Below, piece by piece: positions 34,665 through 35,016 of a DNA stretch of 35,016 bases. Both the position numbers and the translations under genes were made by a program. Position 1 is the first letter of the stretch; every line of letters starts with the position of its first letter. This DNA is from Liolophura sinensis (Eukaryota; Mollusca; Polyplacophora; Chitonida; Chitonidae): assembly GCF_032854445.1 (NCBI RefSeq), contig NW_027018367.1, forward strand, positions 1-35,016, given 5' to 3'. The notes beneath the pieces are model-generated. The model ran no database searches. It had not been told where the DNA came from and saw nothing but the letters and a program-made list of their open reading frames with translations.

Positions 34665-35016
34665 GTGACTATGACATCAATGATCATTTAATTGTGGCTA
34701 CAGCCAAAAGTATTGGTCGGAGAACAACGCGGTTTGCACCATTCGATTTCTCGTGACAAAATACGTCGGATTAGTTTCTTACCAGCAGCACTGGAACAGT
34801 TTTTCCACTTTTGCATTTTTGTTTGGTCTTTTTGTTAATTGAAATCGGCTACACTGTACTATGCACAATCGCGACTGGTCGTTACTATATTCAACTTTTA
34901 ACTATACGTTATGTGCCCTTCGGTAGCCCAGAAGACGTCAAATCTTTGGGCCTACCCCATTTAACTCATCCAGCAATTGTCTTACTTTTAAGTCCAAGAC
35001 AATCTCAATGTCTTTA
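34665..35016 (+). repeat. Partial terminal monomer (unit 64), mosaic of units 60 and 61 types
   Basis: The first ~50 bases carry CATTTAATTGTGG, a private mark of units 50 and 61. The rest carries GTCGGATTAGTTTC, TTTGTTTGG and GGGCCTACCCC, private marks of units 49 and 60. It also has AACTATACG where those units have AACAATACG, and a unique GGAGAACAACG. The switch lies between about 34690 and 34770. The unit is cut by the window end, so the array continues beyond it. Confidence 0.85.

Larger units (their letters stand above)
1..35016 (+). repeat. Satellite DNA array, ~550-bp monomer, 63 full units plus one partial
   Basis: The same unit recurs head to tail from first to last base with no interruption. 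Starts at GTGACTATGAC: 1, 550, 1100, 1650, 2201, 2752, 3302, 3852, 4402, 4952, 5503, 6053, 6604, 7154, 7704, 8253, 8803, 9354, 9905, 10455, 11005, 11556, 12106, 12657, 13208, 13758, 14309, 14859, 15408, 15958, 16508, 17058, 17609, 18160, 18710, 19260, 19811, 20362, 20912, 21462, 22013, 22563, 23115, 23665, 24214, 24764, 25314, 25864, 26414, 26964, 27513, 28063, 28613, 29164, 29714, 30264, 30814, 31364, 31914, 32465, 33015, 33565, 34115, 34665. Classes in order: A B A C D D B E A C A C D B E A C C E A C C C D A/B D/B A B/A B E A C C B A C B C' B/E A C D B C' B A/B A B A/B B A B D B C' B A/B A B A/B B A B A(partial). Slash means mosaic; C' is C with GCGAC in place of GCAAC. The strand label only follows the given orientation. 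Family not recognised; its satellite nature is certain from the sequence. Confidence 0.98.

Noticed and set aside
1-35016. CRISPR array
   Set aside because: There are no short direct repeats with unique spacers; the whole 550-bp unit repeats, with divergence spread along it.
1-35016. CENP-B box
   Set aside because: The box needs a CGGG or CCCG element in a fixed 17-base frame. I saw no CGGG or CCCG in the unit classes I read, so there is no canonical box. A different binding motif cannot be excluded.
1-35016. Transposon, retroelement or its terminal repeats
   Set aside because: No interruption of the unit phase occurs anywhere, and no reverse transcriptase, transposase or target-site duplication is visible.
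1-35016. tRNA or 5S-like internal Pol III promoter in the unit
   Set aside because: GGTTCTAATAG looks faintly like a B box (GGTTCGANTCC) but fails at the central CGA and the end, and no A box or cloverleaf is present.

Overview
The whole window is one uninterrupted tandem array of satellite DNA. The unit is about 550 bp, and 63 complete head-to-tail copies plus a 352-bp partial copy fill all 35,016 bases, all on the same strand. I see no gene, RNA gene, transposon or unique flanking sequence. Counting from the recurring GTGACTATGAC, units start at 1, 550, 1100, 1650, 2201 and so on to 34665. The array points to eukaryotic constitutive heterochromatin, such as a centromeric, pericentromeric or subtelomeric block. 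Unit 1 is 41% GC and its CpG is close to expectation (21 seen, about 23 expected). That fits a genome without heavy CpG methylation better than a typical vertebrate or plant satellite. I do not recognise the family and cannot name the species.

Units fall into five linked-haplotype classes. A has a linker around unit base 170-235 with ATCGGATACACTG and GCACAATCGCGAC. B has CGGCTACACTG, GTACAATCGCGAC and TTATT. C has an extra T (TTAATTTG), AATCTACTATG and CGCAAC. D is like C but has AATCTAATATG, usually with CTCGTCAC upstream. E has an A-like linker, a CTTACTTACAAAG patch and a B-like 3' part. The 3' part is T1 (CATTCGTAC, CAATGTAC, GAACCACATCTATA, AATTGGGCC) in A, C and D, and T2 (CATTTGTAC, CAAGGTAC, GACCCACATCAATA, AATTGGCCC) in B and E. 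Several units are mosaics of two classes.

Layout: units 1-2 are an A-B pair. Units 3-34 (1100-18709) follow a degenerate cyclic order A-C-D-B-E, with nested duplications at spacings of 2, 7, 8 and 15 units. Units 34-41 (18160-22562) are a mixed stretch. Units 42-52 (22563-28612) and 53-63 (28613-34664) are two nearly identical 11-unit blocks of 6.05 kb. These are the clearest higher-order repeat, and they end in alternating A-B pairs. The window closes in unit 64, a mosaic that breaks the 11-unit register.

Nothing here acts as a gene set. The content is structural: inverted repeats in every unit, a nearly invariant core around the unit start, and a record of unequal exchange, gene conversion and block amplification. 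Unexplained one-base indels are absent from the first 19.0 kb but frequent from 19.03 to 27.4 kb. This suggests uneven consensus quality, and it also creates most of the forward-strand open frames.
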